A stretch of DNA of 64,000 bases from Phaeodactylibacter luteus (GCF_007993045.1 NZ_VOOR01000022.1:36699-100698), one strand, 5' to 3'. Positions 37,663 to 47,588 are shown, counted from the first letter of the stretch. Notes: a model not told the origin generated them from the sequence alone. Made by a program: numbers and translations.

Positions 37663-40269
37663 CTAAGGTTTTACATCAGACAACATCTGCTCGAAAAAGG
37701 CCTTCAGCTGAGGGTTCTCTTCATTGTCCCGTATACTGATCAGCTGCTCGAGCAAAGTGCCAGCGAGGGCTTGCTGTGCGTCCCCTTCCTCTGCAGCCAT
37801 CTGCAGCCGGATGCGGTTTAGCCCCCGGGCAGAGCCAAAGCGCAGCCATGGGGTAGCGCCTTTTTCGGTAGCGACCTCGGCCAAATGGGCGGCGACCGCC
37901 TTCGCAGTTTCAAAATCGCCATTGCGAGCCAGCTCCTGATAAGCATCTACAAAGTAGATCGCCCCAAAACCATCAATATTCGCTAGGTTTTCCTTAAAGA
38001 AAGGCAAATACTTGGCGTCTCCCGTAGCAGCGTAAAGCTCGCCCACAGCCAACAGCAGGTCACTGGCTTTTTCGCTGCTCAGCTTTTCTGCCTCGGCCAA
38101 GGCTGCGGCGGTGTCTACTGCAGCCAGATATTGCAGTGCTGCCCCAATGACGCTGTAAGCAGGGTCTTCAGCAATGGCTTGCACAGCCAGGTCTTTGGCT
38201 TCCATATCCTTGGCTTCCGCCAAAATCGAAAATGCGCTGCCGCGCACTTCCGAGTGTCCGTCCTCGCGCGCCATTTTCATTACAGCTGCCCGAGCATCGC
38301 CAAATGACGCTACGCTCAAGTTCTGAAGCGCCTCGGAGCGGATGGCCCAAAACGGGTCTTCCAATGCTGCTTTCATCATTTCCTGAGCCGCCTCGCCCTC
38401 GTCCATCTGAAGGGCAAGCAAAGCTTCGTACCGGTCAAGGAAACGTGGCGCATGGCGGAACTGGAACAACATCTCCTCGGCGGTCTTATTGTCGTTGGCC
38501 TCCGCCAGAAGCACACGGTCTGCATCAAAATTGATCAGCGCTGGCTTCGCTTCCACCGGGAAGCGGAACTCCTGCTTCCGCTGATTGACAAAAACCTCCT
38601 GACGGGCAACAGCGCCGCTTTCGTCATAAAGGTCCACAGCAACTGGCAACTGAAAAATAGCTGGCATGCGCTCCGCATCCTGAACCTGTTCTACGGTAAG
38701 AGTAGCCTCAGATGTGGCTTCGTCATACCCATAAGTGATTTCAAGCTTAGGGTGGCCTGCCTCAAAATACCATTGGTTGAAAAACCAGTTCAGGTCTTCG
38801 CCCGTCACTTCTTCGAAAGCGAGGCGGAGGTTGTGGGCCTCCACTGCCGAGTAAGCGTTGTCAGTCAGGTAAAGGTTGAGCCCGGCGAAGAAAGCCTCAT
38901 CGCCTACATAGTTGCGCAGCATGTGAAGGACTGCGCCGCCCTTGTTGTAGCTGTGCGCATCAAACATGTCCTCCTTGTCATCGTACCCAAACTCGATCAG
39001 CGGGTGGATGTCCCGCTGAGCAGAGCTGAGGTAGCCGGCCCATTCGCTCAGCAGATGATGGTCTGCAGCATCTTTTCCATATTTGTGCTCGTACCAAAGG
39101 TATTCGCTATAATTGGCAAAGCCCTCGTTCATGGTCAGGTTCGACCAGCTCTCAGTCGTGACGAGGTCTCCGAACCAGTGGTGGAACATCTCGTGGGCCA
39201 CAATCTTGTCGTTGTGGTTGTCGATCAGCTCCCGCTTGTGGCGCTGCACAAAGTCTCCGAAGATTACCGCGGTGGTATTCTCCATAGCACCCGATACATA
39301 ATCGCGCACGACGACCTGAGCGTACTTCGGCCAAGGGTATTTGACGCCAAGCTTGTCCGAAAAGAAAGACAGCATCTCTTTGGTATGGGCGAAAATCGCT
39401 TCCGCATCTTCCTTGTACTCTGGCTCAACATAATACGTGACCGGCTTCCCTTCCCAGCTGTCTTCCACTACTGCAAATTCGCCTATGGCCAGCATAAAAA
39501 GATAAGGCGCATGGGGCTGATCCATTTTCCAGTACCAGGTCCGCTGCCCATTTCCAGCCTCTGTTTTACTGATGAGCGTGCCATTAGAGAGCACTTCGTA
39601 CTTGCCGTCCACCGTCACTTTCATTTCCTGGGTCGTACGCTCGTTGGGCTTATCCACAGTTGGGAACCAACGGGAGTTGTGCTCGGTTTCGCCCTGTGTC
39701 CAGATTTGAGTCGGCTTGTCAGGATCCTCACCGCGGGGGTCTATAAAAAACAGCCCCTTATCAGAAGTGATAGCCGAGCTGCCCCCGGAAGCTGAAGGGG
39801 TGGCGATATAGTCGATGACAAGAGTGTACTCCTCCCCCTTTTTATATTCCCGCCCCAAATCTATATTGATCCGCTGCCCGTCGTAGTCATAATCCAGCTC
39901 AGCATCCTGCCCTTCCAGCCGGACCGATTTGAATGCAAACCCTTTGGCATCGAGGGCTACTTGATCCGTTGCATAGAAGTAAGGAGCCAGGCGGAGGGTA
40001 GCCACACCAAGCACCTGCTCTTTTTCCCAATCGAACCGCAGATCCAGGGCAGTGTGCAGCAAATCGTGCTTGCGGGTGTAGCTGCTGCGGTAAACCGGCA
40101 GCTCATACACCGGCTCTTCGGCCACAGGGCCAGCCGGAGCAGAGACGACCATGGTATCCAAGTCGCGGATTTCAGTTTCAGGTGCCTGCACGGCAGCTGG
40201 CTTGGTAGCATTGCACCCCCATAACAGGCCAGCTGCAAGGAGCGGCAAAAATTGTTTTTGAACGGACAT
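37663..40269 (-). CDS. M1 family aminopeptidase, lipoprotein, with C-terminal HEAT-like region
   Basis: The protein has 868 residues with lipoprotein signal MSVQKQFLPLLAAGLLWGC. The exopeptidase motif GAMEN lies near residue 327. The zinc site HEMFH is at residues 359-363 with Glu382 in TMNEGFANY, the canonical HExxH-x18-E. The C-terminal 250 residues are Ala/Glu-rich helical repeats resembling HEAT units (DPFWAIRSEALQNLSVASFG). It is predicted to be membrane-anchored and to trim N-terminal residues from peptides. It is distinct from the M1 protein at 24912, which has a non-canonical GMEYP motif. Confidence 0.94.
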   Translation of the reverse strand: MSVQKQFLPLLAAGLLWGCNATKPAAVQAPETEIRDLDTMVVSAPAGPVAEEPVYELPVYRSSYTRKHDLLHTALDLRFDWEKEQVLGVATLRLAPYFYATDQVALDAKGFAFKSVRLEGQDAELDYDYDGQRINIDLGREYKKGEEYTLVIDYIATPSASGGSSAITSDKGLFFIDPRGEDPDKPTQIWTQGETEHNSRWFPTVDKPNERTTQEMKVTVDGKYEVLSNGTLISKTEAGNGQRTWYWKMDQPHAPYLFMLAIGEFAVVEDSWEGKPVTYYVEPEYKEDAEAIFAHTKEMLSFFSDKLGVKYPWPKYAQVVVRDYVSGAMENTTAVIFGDFVQRHKRELIDNHNDKIVAHEMFHHWFGDLVTTESWSNLTMNEGFANYSEYLWYEHKYGKDAADHHLLSEWAGYLSSAQRDIHPLIEFGYDDKEDMFDAHSYNKGGAVLHMLRNYVGDEAFFAGLNLYLTDNAYSAVEAHNLRLAFEEVTGEDLNWFFNQWYFEAGHPKLEITYGYDEATSEATLTVEQVQDAERMPAIFQLPVAVDLYDESGAVARQEVFVNQRKQEFRFPVEAKPALINFDADRVLLAEANDNKTAEEMLFQFRHAPRFLDRYEALLALQMDEGEAAQEMMKAALEDPFWAIRSEALQNLSVASFGDARAAVMKMAREDGHSEVRGSAFSILAEAKDMEAKDLAVQAIAEDPAYSVIGAALQYLAAVDTAAALAEAEKLSSEKASDLLLAVGELYAATGDAKYLPFFKENLANIDGFGAIYFVDAYQELARNGDFETAKAVAAHLAEVATEKGATPWLRFGSARGLNRIRLQMAAEEGDAQQALAGTLLEQLISIRDNEENPQLKAFFEQMLSDVKP

Positions 40270-40406
40270 AGCGAAAGTTCAGGTTTTGTTTTTGAATACA
40301 AACGAAAGCACCCCTGCAGCAAAGCAACTGCAGAGGGAACATGTTGATGTGGCAAGAAAGGATAAGCTGACAGCCTCTAGCACCAGACTGAAAGCGCCTG
40401 TTTGTC

Positions 40407-41174
40407 CTAAGCATTATTGACCTCCAGCAGGAAGTCGCCCAGGTGTTGGTTGAACGCTTCGGGATACTCCATCATTGGGGCATGCCCGCATTGCTCTATA
40501 AAAATGAGCTTAGAATGCTCTATCAATTCGTGGAATTTCTCGCCAACGAAGGCAGGGGTCACTTGATCATCGCGGCCCCAGACCAGGAGCGTCGGCGCCT
40601 GAATCTGATGCAGCTTATCACCTAGGTTGTGCCGTACTGCTGACTTGGCTGTAGCAATAACCCGGATCGCTTTGTTCCGGTCGTTGACGATATCGAACAC
40701 CTCGTCTACCAGCGCTTTAGTGGCGACTTCCGGATTGTAGAAGGTCGCTTCGGTCTTCTTCTTGATGAAGTCATAATCCCCCCGCTTGGGGAAACTCGTG
40801 CCCATAGCGCTTTCAAACAAACCCGAGCTGCCCGTCAGGATGATGGAATTCACCTTATCCGGCTGTGCCAGCGCGTAAAGCAAAGTAATATGCCCGCCCA
40901 GTGAATTGCCCAGTACATTGACTTTGCCGTAGCCTTTATGCTCCACAAAATCAACAACATAATCTACCAGGCCGGTAACCGATACTTTTCGGATAGGAAG
41001 CTCAAAAATAGGCAGGAGGGGCACGACTACGTTGTAGTCTTTGCCAAAATGGCTGATGATGCCTTCGAAGTTGCTGAGCGCACCGAACAGGCCATGCAGC
41101 AAAATAAGGTTTTCGCCTTTACTGCCTGTCTCAATGTACTTAAACCTTCCTTCCTCCTTAATTGGGTATTCCAT
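40407..41174 (-). CDS. Alpha/beta hydrolase
   Basis: This 255-residue cytoplasmic hydrolase has the oxyanion-hole motif ILLHGLFGALSNF and nucleophile elbow GNSLGGH (Ser). The acid is Asp in LVWGRDDQVTP, and the His lies in EQCGHAPMMEYPEAF. It resembles the meta-cleavage-product hydrolase or esterase group. Substrate is unknown. It is encoded alone, with the M1 peptidase about 140 bp downstream on the same strand. Confidence 0.9.
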   Translation of the reverse strand: MEYPIKEEGRFKYIETGSKGENLILLHGLFGALSNFEGIISHFGKDYNVVVPLLPIFELPIRKVSVTGLVDYVVDFVEHKGYGKVNVLGNSLGGHITLLYALAQPDKVNSIILTGSSGLFESAMGTSFPKRGDYDFIKKKTEATFYNPEVATKALVDEVFDIVNDRNKAIRVIATAKSAVRHNLGDKLHQIQAPTLLVWGRDDQVTPAFVGEKFHELIEHSKLIFIEQCGHAPMMEYPEAFNQHLGDFLLEVNNA

Positions 41175-41248
41175 TTAGCTCTTTAATGATTTAGATAGGC
41201 CAGCAGAGCGCCTTTTGCAAATGGTAAAGCGGCGCGCTGCGGGATAGG

Positions 41249-41276
41249 CAAAAATAGGTAAAATATTCCAACACAA
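41249..41276 (-). promoter_or_regulatory. Candidate promoter of the alpha/beta hydrolase
   Basis: On the minus strand TTG at 41274-41276, a 17-bp spacer and TATTTTTG at 41249-41256 fit the -33/-7 pattern, about 75 bp upstream of the ATG. Confidence 0.4.
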
Positions 41277-41465
41277 GCCTCGCTGCTAATTTAACATAAT
41301 ACGGCTTGCCCTTTGTGTAAACATTAACAGGAAAACAGGGGTTATCCTAGAAAATCCTCCCCAAAAACTCCAGTTCTTGAAAGGAGGCACTATACCCGCC
41401 CATCAAATAAAGCCGAATTACCTCCAATCCAATTTACGGATTTATAAAATATTGCAACCTTTTTT

Positions 41466-41473
41466 TACCTTTG
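41466..41473 (+). promoter_or_regulatory. Candidate -7 box of the OmpA-like gene
   Basis: TACCTTTG fits TAnnTTTG and lies 154 bp upstream of the OmpA-like start, implying a long 5' UTR of about 145 bases. No good -33 element stands at the usual spacing. Confidence 0.45.
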
Positions 41474-41626
41474 ACTCCCGTAAGTAAAGGGGATTAGCCA
41501 GGCTTACCTGCCAGGAAAAACAAATCTTGGCATTTTCAATCCTGTTGTGGCCCCGGCCGCTATGATTCGTCCAAACTTACAGGCAAACGTTAAAACCAAT
41601 ATAATTCACTAATCAAACTAACGAAC

Positions 41627-42394
41627 ATGCGTCTGATAGTTAAATTACTCATCTTCACGCTGGCTATCGGCTCCCTTCAGTCCTGCGTATCTAAGAAGAA
41701 GTACGACGAACTGGCTGCAGCCAAAGAAGCTACCGACCAAGCACTGGCGGAAACACAGTCTCAGCTGAAAACCCTCGAGGAAGAAAAGGCGGCACTCGAA
41801 GCTGACTTCGAATCTACCAAAGCTGACCTCAACGGCAAAATCTCTGACCTCGAAGGCAAAATGTCTGGCATGGAGTCTCAGATGTCTCAGATGAAAGAAA
41901 AGCTGAACATGACTGAGAAAGAGCTGAACGCTCTGAAAGAAGAAATCAACGGCATCTTTGGCGCTTACGCCAACTCTGGCCTGAAAATGGAAGAGCGCGA
42001 TGGCAGCCTCTATGTAGTGACTTCCAACCCTGTTCAGTACCGCAGCGGCTCTACAGCCCTGAGTGCTGACGAGCGCAGCGCTCTGGAAGAGCTGGCTATG
42101 ACCCTCAAGAACAACCCTAAGCTTCAGCTGATGGTTGTTGGCCACACTGATGACCAGAAAATGGTTGAAGGTGCTGCTTACCGCGATAACTGGGACCTGA
42201 GCGTCGCTCGTGCCAACCGCGTTGTGCGCTACCTCATCAGCAAAGGCGCAAGCCCTGCACAGCTGACTATCGCTGGTCGTGGCGAATCTATGCCTGTGGG
42301 TGACAACGAAACGGCTGAGGGCCGTCAGGAAAACCGCCGTACTGTAATCCAGCCTAACCCAAACCTGGGTGGCTTAATGAAAGCTGGCAACTAA
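41627..42394 (+). CDS. OmpA family lipoprotein with coiled-coil linker
   Basis: The protein has 255 residues. The signal and lipobox MRLIVKLLIFTLAIGSLQSC give a lipoprotein. Residues 25-105 form a heptad-rich coiled coil (LEEEKAALEADFESTKADLN), similar to Lpp. The C-terminal OmpA domain binds peptidoglycan: VVGHTDDQKMVEGAAYRDNW, then LSVARANRVVRYLISKGASP and GRGESMPVGDNETAEGRQEN, with NRR at the end. It probably tethers the outer membrane to the cell wall. High-quality codons and a strong terminator suggest high expression. It stands alone between convergent and divergent neighbours. Confidence 0.94.
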   Translation: MRLIVKLLIFTLAIGSLQSCVSKKKYDELAAAKEATDQALAETQSQLKTLEEEKAALEADFESTKADLNGKISDLEGKMSGMESQMSQMKEKLNMTEKELNALKEEINGIFGAYANSGLKMEERDGSLYVVTSNPVQYRSGSTALSADERSALEELAMTLKNNPKLQLMVVGHTDDQKMVEGAAYRDNWDLSVARANRVVRYLISKGASPAQLTIAGRGESMPVGDNETAEGRQENRRTVIQPNPNLGGLMKAGN

Positions 42395-42430
42395 GCTTGC
42401 CCTTTCTTAAAAAAAACTACGGTTAACTCG

Positions 42431-42465
42431 AAAAGCCGGTACTGTTTGCTCAGTACCGGCTTTTT
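42431..42465 (+). terminator. Intrinsic terminator of the OmpA-like gene
   Basis: AAAAGCCGGTACTG pairs perfectly with CAGTACCGGCTTTT around TTTGCT, ending in a T-run. It lies 37 bp after the stop codon. Confidence 0.9.
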
Positions 42466-42574
42466 GTTTGTGCGCATCCTCCCCTGCTAAGAGCTAGAAA
42501 ATACAGGCCTCATCATGAGCCCGCTCCTTACTCCAATCAAGGATCTATATAAAACAGCTCCAATCAAGCACGGC

Positions 42575-42768
42575 CACAAACCAGATTGCCGTTTTTTTTC
42601 CTGCCCAGCCTGCTTCGCGGTATGGGGCCTGCCCCTGCCTAATGGCAGGTGCCGCTATGCTACGGGGCTCGCTGCCCGCTCGGCCCTATCGGGCTTACAC
42701 CCCTTCGCAGCGCTAGGCCAGTGCCAGGCTATAGTATAGGTGCCTGCGACTATTTGGGTGCACGCCCA
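42575..42768 (+). repeat. Dispersed GC-rich repeat, copy E
   Basis: The core 42624-42720 carries GGCAGGTGCCGCTATGCTAC, then GGGGCTCGCTGCCCGCTCGG and CGCAGCGCTAGGCC. The left end reads CCACAAACCAGATTGCCG and the right end TTTGGGTGCACGCCC, a decayed form of the inverted ends. It occupies the gap between the OmpA-like and DUF4249 genes and reaches almost to the latter's stop codon. Confidence 0.85.
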
Positions 42769-42774
42769 CAAGCG

Positions 42775-43629
42775 CTAAGGCTCCTCGATAATATCCATCC
42801 GCTGCGTTTTCGCCAAGCCTGTGAAAATCCCCAGAGCTCCTGCATCACCACCAAGGTTAGAGATCACCGGGCTGGGCTGCCCAAAAGGGTTCCCATTGGC
42901 TGCAGCAGCCCCGCTTACACTTTCCAAAAAGGTGGCGTAATCCTCAGAGATATGGTACAGGGTCGTAAACAGTGTATCCCCTACCTCATAATTGAAGCCG
43001 GTGCCAAAAGCGATCGTGCTATCTCCAGGGGAGAGCAGACGGTCATCAGAAACAAAATCCTGCTCGGGGAGGCTGTCCAGCGCATTCAGCTGAAGCATGT
43101 AGCGGTAATAATTGTCCTGATCGGGATCATCCGTGAAGTAGGTCAGTACCCGGGCCAGGGTATCTGTTTCCGGAAACTCGACCACCAAACTGTCGATCGC
43201 GACAGGGGGCAGAAGAGCCGTCTGCCCTGTAATGGTACGGCCATCGGGCAAACGGATGAACAGCTCAAAGGGCAGGCTGCTGTCCTCCGGCACGCGTGCC
43301 CCCCCCTCAGCAATGTAATTGTATATCTTCTGGGTTTGTGGGTCTAAAGACAACTGATTGTTCAGGGTGTAAGTAGCCCCGTTGTGCACAATCTCCACCT
43401 CCGCTCCACTCAGCAAGAGCTCGCCCAGGAAATTGTCTACAGTAGGGAGCGGGTCGAAGTAAGCCGCGCTCCGCGTCAACAACAGCCGGAAAGGCTGGCC
43501 AGGCTCGAGATAAGCTTCCACCACAGGGCGGCTTTCATATTCCGGCAGGTCAATGTCGATTTCCTGCTCTAAATTGCAGGCGGCCAGTGCTGCAAAAGAA
43601 AAAAACAATAGCCATTTACTCATTTTCAT
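42775..43629 (-). CDS. DUF4249 family outer-membrane lipoprotein
   Basis: This 284-residue protein starts MKMSKWLLFFSFAALAACNL, a lipoprotein signal with lipobox LAAC. The body fits DUF4249: the EQEIDIDLPEYESRPVVEAY opening and a beta-rich core with GGARVPEDSSLPFELFIRLP. Such proteins are encoded directly after a TonB-dependent receptor, as here (29-bp gap), and probably act as its surface partner. The imported substrate is not evident; no SusD-like sequence or sugar enzymes are adjacent. Confidence 0.85.
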   Translation of the reverse strand: MKMSKWLLFFSFAALAACNLEQEIDIDLPEYESRPVVEAYLEPGQPFRLLLTRSAAYFDPLPTVDNFLGELLLSGAEVEIVHNGATYTLNNQLSLDPQTQKIYNYIAEGGARVPEDSSLPFELFIRLPDGRTITGQTALLPPVAIDSLVVEFPETDTLARVLTYFTDDPDQDNYYRYMLQLNALDSLPEQDFVSDDRLLSPGDSTIAFGTGFNYEVGDTLFTTLYHISEDYATFLESVSGAAAANGNPFGQPSPVISNLGGDAGALGIFTGLAKTQRMDIIEEP

Positions 43630-43658
43630 ATCGGTCCGTTTCAGGTTGTCAGGTTAGT

Positions 43659-46001
43659 TTAAAACTCAAAGTTCCACGTCAGTGAGGGCAAAATGGGGAA
43701 AAGAGAGACCTGCTTGGCAGCAATCCCGGTAGGCACCTCGATATCCGTGCCTTCAATGGCTTCAAAGCTCGGCTCCAAGAAAATAAAAAACGCATTGCGC
43801 CGGTCGTACGCATTGACTACGCTCAGGGTCAAGTCGCTCTTTCCCCATTTTGGGAAAAATTTGTAGACCAGCCCCAAGTCAAGCCGATGATAAGCCGGCA
43901 AACGGAAGTTGTTGCGCTCCCGGTAATCCGGGACAACAGCCTCGAAGCCAGCGCCAGGCACATCCTGAAAGGTAAAACGCCCGGGCGGGAGCCAGCTCAG
44001 GTCGCCTGAGCCGTACACAAAGGTGACAGAAGCAGTGAACCGGCGGCTGATCTCATAAATGCCTACTACGGAAATATCATGGCGCCGGTCGTAAATAGGG
44101 CTGAACGGGCCAAAACCTTCCGACTCCTGCGCAAACCGGCCGTTGGGGTCCAGGGTCTCAAAGTTTTGCAGGCGGGTAAGCGCTAGGGTATAGCCAACCC
44201 AACCGGTCAGGCGCCCCTGTTTCTTTTCAATGCTGAACTCCAAGCCATAGGCGCGCCCCTCTCCTACTGCAAACTCTTCCTCCAGCTCGTCATTGACAAA
44301 AATCTGGGCTCCGTCCACAAACTGTAGCTGATTGGCCAGCCATTTGTGATACCCCTCTACATTGATAAAATACTGGTCGCCCAACAAGTAGGAAAAACCA
44401 GCCGCCACCTGATCTGACCGCTGCGGCCTGACACGGCTAGTGGACGGGTACCAAATGTCGGTGGGCAAGGCAACACCGGCATTCGCAATCAAGTGCAGGT
44501 ACTGATACATGCGGGCATAGCTGGCCTTTGCGCTGACACGGTCCGATACCCGGTAGCGGGCGGCCACTCTAGGCTCCAGGCCAAAGTAAGTTTTGCCGTC
44601 ATTGCTGAAACCGCTCAGCCGAATCCCGGCGTTGATGCTCAGCTCGTCTGAAAGCTCCATCTCATCGGCAAAGTAGGTGCCAAACTCTACTCCGTCAAAC
44701 TCCTGACCGGCAGAAAAACTGACCACGCCGTCGTCGCTCCCTGCCTGCAGCCGCCCTACAGTAAAGGTGTGGTGGGTGCCCATCACCCCAAAACGCATCG
44801 TGTGCCGGTTGTTGGGCGCAAAGTAAAAATCTGTCTTCAGGGTAGCGTCCTGTATATCAGAGCCCAGCCCAAAAGAAAACCCCGTTACCTCATTGCGGAT
44901 GTTGTACTGATAGTCCGAATACGTAAAAGTAGTATTCGCAAACAGCTTGGGCGAGAATACATGATTCCAGCGGGCAGTCCCTGTAGCATTCCCCCAGTCA
45001 AAATCGAAATTGAAAAAATCGCTGTTGAAGCCGAACACATCCCGCCCAAAGTAGCCGCTCAAGAACAGGCGGTCCTTTTCCCCAAACTGATGGTTCACCT
45101 TGGCGTTGAGGTCATAAAAATAGTAATCCGGGATAGGGGTGAAATCTTCATTGCCCTCATTGGCCCGGTTGACGCCCCGCGTCAGCAGGTCTACATATGT
45201 CCTACGGCCCGAGACGATAAAACTGGATTTGCCTTTCTGAATGGGGCCTTCCAACGTGAGGCGCGAACTGATGAGCCCTAGCCCGCCAGAGCCCGAAAAT
45301 TTTTGGTTGTTGCCCTCCTTTAGCTTCACATCAATCACAGAAGAAAGCCGTCCTCCGTACTGAGCCGGGAAGCCCCCCTTATAAATTTTCAGGTCCTTGA
45401 CCGCATCCGTGTTGAAGGTGCTGAAAAAACCGAAAAGATGATTGGCGTTGTAAACGATGGCCTCGTCCAGTACGATCAGGTTCTGATCTCCCGCACCGCC
45501 GCGCACAAACAGGCCCGTCCGGCCTTCGCTGCCCGAAGGGATGCCCGGCTTGAGCTGCACCGTCTTGAGGATATCGCTCTCGCCCAACAAGACAGGCACC
45601 AGCTTGGCTTCACGGGTAGATATGGCTTCCACGCTCATCTCTGTAGAGCTCATCTGCTCCTGATAAGAGTTAGCCTTGACAACTACCTCTTCCAGTTGTA
45701 CACCTGTAGAAAGCCCCAGGCTCAGGACCGTATCGGCCTTCGGCAAAAAGGAGGCCAACTGGCTCTGAAAGCCCACATAGCTGAATACGAGCTCAACGGC
45801 TGTATCCGAACGGGGGATGGAAAGGGAATAAAAACCGTACTCGTTGGTGGTGGTGCCCAGCCCGAGCGAAGGCGCCGCCACCGTAGCACCTATCAGCGTC
45901 TCTCCCGTCTCCTCATCGCTGACAGAGCCACTGACCGTCACTTCCTGCGCCTCTATAGCCCCGGCTAGGAGCAACAGGATGAAGTTGAAGTAAAATTTCA
46001 T
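43659..46001 (-). CDS. TonB-dependent outer-membrane receptor
   Basis: The protein has 780 residues with signal peptide MKFYFNFILLLLAGAIEAQ. A carboxypeptidase-regulatory-like domain follows at residues 22-105 (GSVSDEETGETLIGATVAAP). The plug domain includes LLGESDILKTVQLKPGIPSG, then FVRGGAGDQNLIVLDEAIVY and GGFPAQYGGRLSSVIDVKLK. The remainder is a beta barrel with aromatic-rich strands ending LFPILPSLTWNFEF. It is the first gene of a pair with DUF4249. Substrate is unknown. Confidence 0.94.
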   Translation of the reverse strand: MKFYFNFILLLLAGAIEAQEVTVSGSVSDEETGETLIGATVAAPSLGLGTTTNEYGFYSLSIPRSDTAVELVFSYVGFQSQLASFLPKADTVLSLGLSTGVQLEEVVVKANSYQEQMSSTEMSVEAISTREAKLVPVLLGESDILKTVQLKPGIPSGSEGRTGLFVRGGAGDQNLIVLDEAIVYNANHLFGFFSTFNTDAVKDLKIYKGGFPAQYGGRLSSVIDVKLKEGNNQKFSGSGGLGLISSRLTLEGPIQKGKSSFIVSGRRTYVDLLTRGVNRANEGNEDFTPIPDYYFYDLNAKVNHQFGEKDRLFLSGYFGRDVFGFNSDFFNFDFDWGNATGTARWNHVFSPKLFANTTFTYSDYQYNIRNEVTGFSFGLGSDIQDATLKTDFYFAPNNRHTMRFGVMGTHHTFTVGRLQAGSDDGVVSFSAGQEFDGVEFGTYFADEMELSDELSINAGIRLSGFSNDGKTYFGLEPRVAARYRVSDRVSAKASYARMYQYLHLIANAGVALPTDIWYPSTSRVRPQRSDQVAAGFSYLLGDQYFINVEGYHKWLANQLQFVDGAQIFVNDELEEEFAVGEGRAYGLEFSIEKKQGRLTGWVGYTLALTRLQNFETLDPNGRFAQESEGFGPFSPIYDRRHDISVVGIYEISRRFTASVTFVYGSGDLSWLPPGRFTFQDVPGAGFEAVVPDYRERNNFRLPAYHRLDLGLVYKFFPKWGKSDLTLSVVNAYDRRNAFFIFLEPSFEAIEGTDIEVPTGIAAKQVSLFPILPSLTWNFEF

Positions 46002-46227
46002 AGCACAAAATTGATTTGACCGTTTTTAGAAGCCGGGCCTCATATCTGAACCTCGGCACTACACTAAAACAGTTAGGCGAAAAATGGTTTCAGGTTATTT
46101 TTTGCAGCGGCAAAAGTACTGCCGTGCAGCCCATACCAAATCAATTTTCCAACCAAGCACGACTTTTCATCTACTAAAAACAAAACCGCTTTGCCCCCCC
46201 TGCCTCACAGCCCGCTTTTTGCCTACA

Positions 46228-46430
46228 GGCAACCGGGCTCCAACCAGGTTATCCCTGTTTTGCTTGCCCCTTCCGTAAGGATAGGGGCCTGCCCTTGCCC
46301 AATGGCAAGGGCCGCTACGCTCCGGGGCTCGCTACCCGCTCGGCCCTATCGGGCTTGCCACCCCTGCGCATCGCTAGGCCGGCAGCGCTGTGCCTCTGCA
46401 CAGCAAGCCCAAGCCCCAAAACGCAAACAG
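46228..46430 (+). repeat. Dispersed GC-rich repeat, copy F (diverged)
   Basis: The core 46284-46380 reads GGCAAGGGCCGCTACGCTCC, then GGGGCTCGCTACCCGCTCGG and GCGCATCGCTAGGCC, the most diverged core in the window. The left end GGGCTCCAACCAGGTTA is a decayed GGGCGCAAACCAGATT. The right end is not clear. It lies between the TonB receptor promoter side and the pdxA 3' end. Confidence 0.75.
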
Positions 46431-46460
46431 CCGGTGTGCCTTTTCAAGGCGCACCGGCTG
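46428..46460 (-). terminator. Hairpin downstream of pdxA
   Basis: CAGCCGGTGTGCC pairs with GGCGCACCGGCTG with one mismatch around TTTTCAA, about 50 bp beyond the pdxA stop codon. Confidence 0.5.
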
Positions 46461-46508
46461 CAAACCGCTTCTAAGCGTTAAGGGCTGAATATTGGTATTG
46501 AGCCAGAT

Positions 46509-47588
46509 CTAATCTTCAGTGAGCACCTCGTCCTCACCTTCTACATCAGCAGGTTTTTGCCGCTGCCCCAAAGCATTGGCGTGGAGCTCTATGTACTGCT
46601 TCCGGCTGCGGGCCACATCCAACGCCAAGTAAAGCGCGCTGCGGAAAGAAGAAGGGTCGGCTTCGTTCCTGCCCGCCAGATCGTAAGCAGTGCCATGGTC
46701 AGGGGAAGTGCGCACATGAGTAAGCCCAGCAGTAAAATTCACGCCATTCCCAAACGACAAAGCCTTGAAGGGGACGAGCCCCTGATCGTGATACATCGCC
46801 AGGATGCCATCAAATTTGGTGTGCTGCCCAGATCCGAAAAAGCCATCGGCGGGGAAAGGCCCCATAGCCAGTACCCCTTTCTTCTTCAGCTCTACTATGG
46901 CAGGGCGGATGAACTGCTCCTCCTCGTCCCCGAGCACTCCCCCATCACTTGCATGAGGGTTGAGCCCCAATACCGCGATGGTAGGCCGCTCAATGCCAAA
47001 GTCAATGCGCAGGGCTTCGTGAAAAACCTCCAGCTTGCGCTTTATCAGATTCTTATCGATAGCGTGGGCCACTTCTTTCAAAGGCAGGTGGTTAGTGGCC
47101 AGCCCAATGCGGAGCCCCTCGTTTACCATAAGCATCAGGTGCTCCTGGCCACGGCCCAGCTCCCGGGCCAAGTACTCCGTATGCCCAGGGAAGGGGAACT
47201 GCGCCAGCTTCATCGCCTCCTTGTTGATAGGGGCAGTGACCAGCGCATCCACTGTGCCATTTTGTAGCGATTTCACGGCCTGTTCCAACGAGATGCCCGC
47301 GTACTGGCCACTGAGCTCAGTAGCTTTGCCCAGTGTGATGTTCACGTTGTCCATCCAGCAGTTTACCACATTAAACTTCCCAGGCTCCGGTGTATCCCCT
47401 GGCCGGATGCTTTGGAATTCCAATTCCCCGTTGATGATGTTTTTGTGGTAGGATACGACTTTAGAAGAACCGAACAGCACGGGGGTACAGAGGTTGAGCA
47501 GGCGCTCATCACAAAATGTTTTAAGGATTACCTCCAGCCCGATACCGTTGATATCGCCTATGCTGATGCCTATATTTAACTTATCCAT
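46509..47588 (-). CDS. pdxA: 4-hydroxythreonine-4-phosphate dehydrogenase
   Basis: NAD-dependent oxidation of 4-phosphohydroxythreonine in pyridoxal phosphate synthesis. The 359-residue protein starts MDKLNIGISIGDINGIGLEV, the usual Bacteroidota N-terminus. Conserved segments are INKEAMKLAQFPFPGHTEYL, GLNPHASDGGVLGDEE and DGILAMYHDQGLVPFKAL, with metal-binding His and Asp residues. The C-terminal tail (QRQKPADVEGEDEVLTED) is an acidic extension. It is divergent from rsmA, with which pdxA is also paired in many other bacteria. Confidence 0.95.
   Translation of the reverse strand: MDKLNIGISIGDINGIGLEVILKTFCDERLLNLCTPVLFGSSKVVSYHKNIINGELEFQSIRPGDTPEPGKFNVVNCWMDNVNITLGKATELSGQYAGISLEQAVKSLQNGTVDALVTAPINKEAMKLAQFPFPGHTEYLARELGRGQEHLMLMVNEGLRIGLATNHLPLKEVAHAIDKNLIKRKLEVFHEALRIDFGIERPTIAVLGLNPHASDGGVLGDEEEQFIRPAIVELKKKGVLAMGPFPADGFFGSGQHTKFDGILAMYHDQGLVPFKALSFGNGVNFTAGLTHVRTSPDHGTAYDLAGRNEADPSSFRSALYLALDVARSRKQYIELHANALGQRQKPADVEGEDEVLTED

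Noticed and set aside
39650..39658. TTATCCACA DnaA box in the M1 peptidase gene
   Set aside because: It is a single isolated copy within a coding sequence, consistent with chance in 64 kb.
38452..39795. 447-codon plus-strand frame opposite the second M1 peptidase
   Set aside because: Same reason: antisense shadow of a gene with GAMEN and HExxH motifs.
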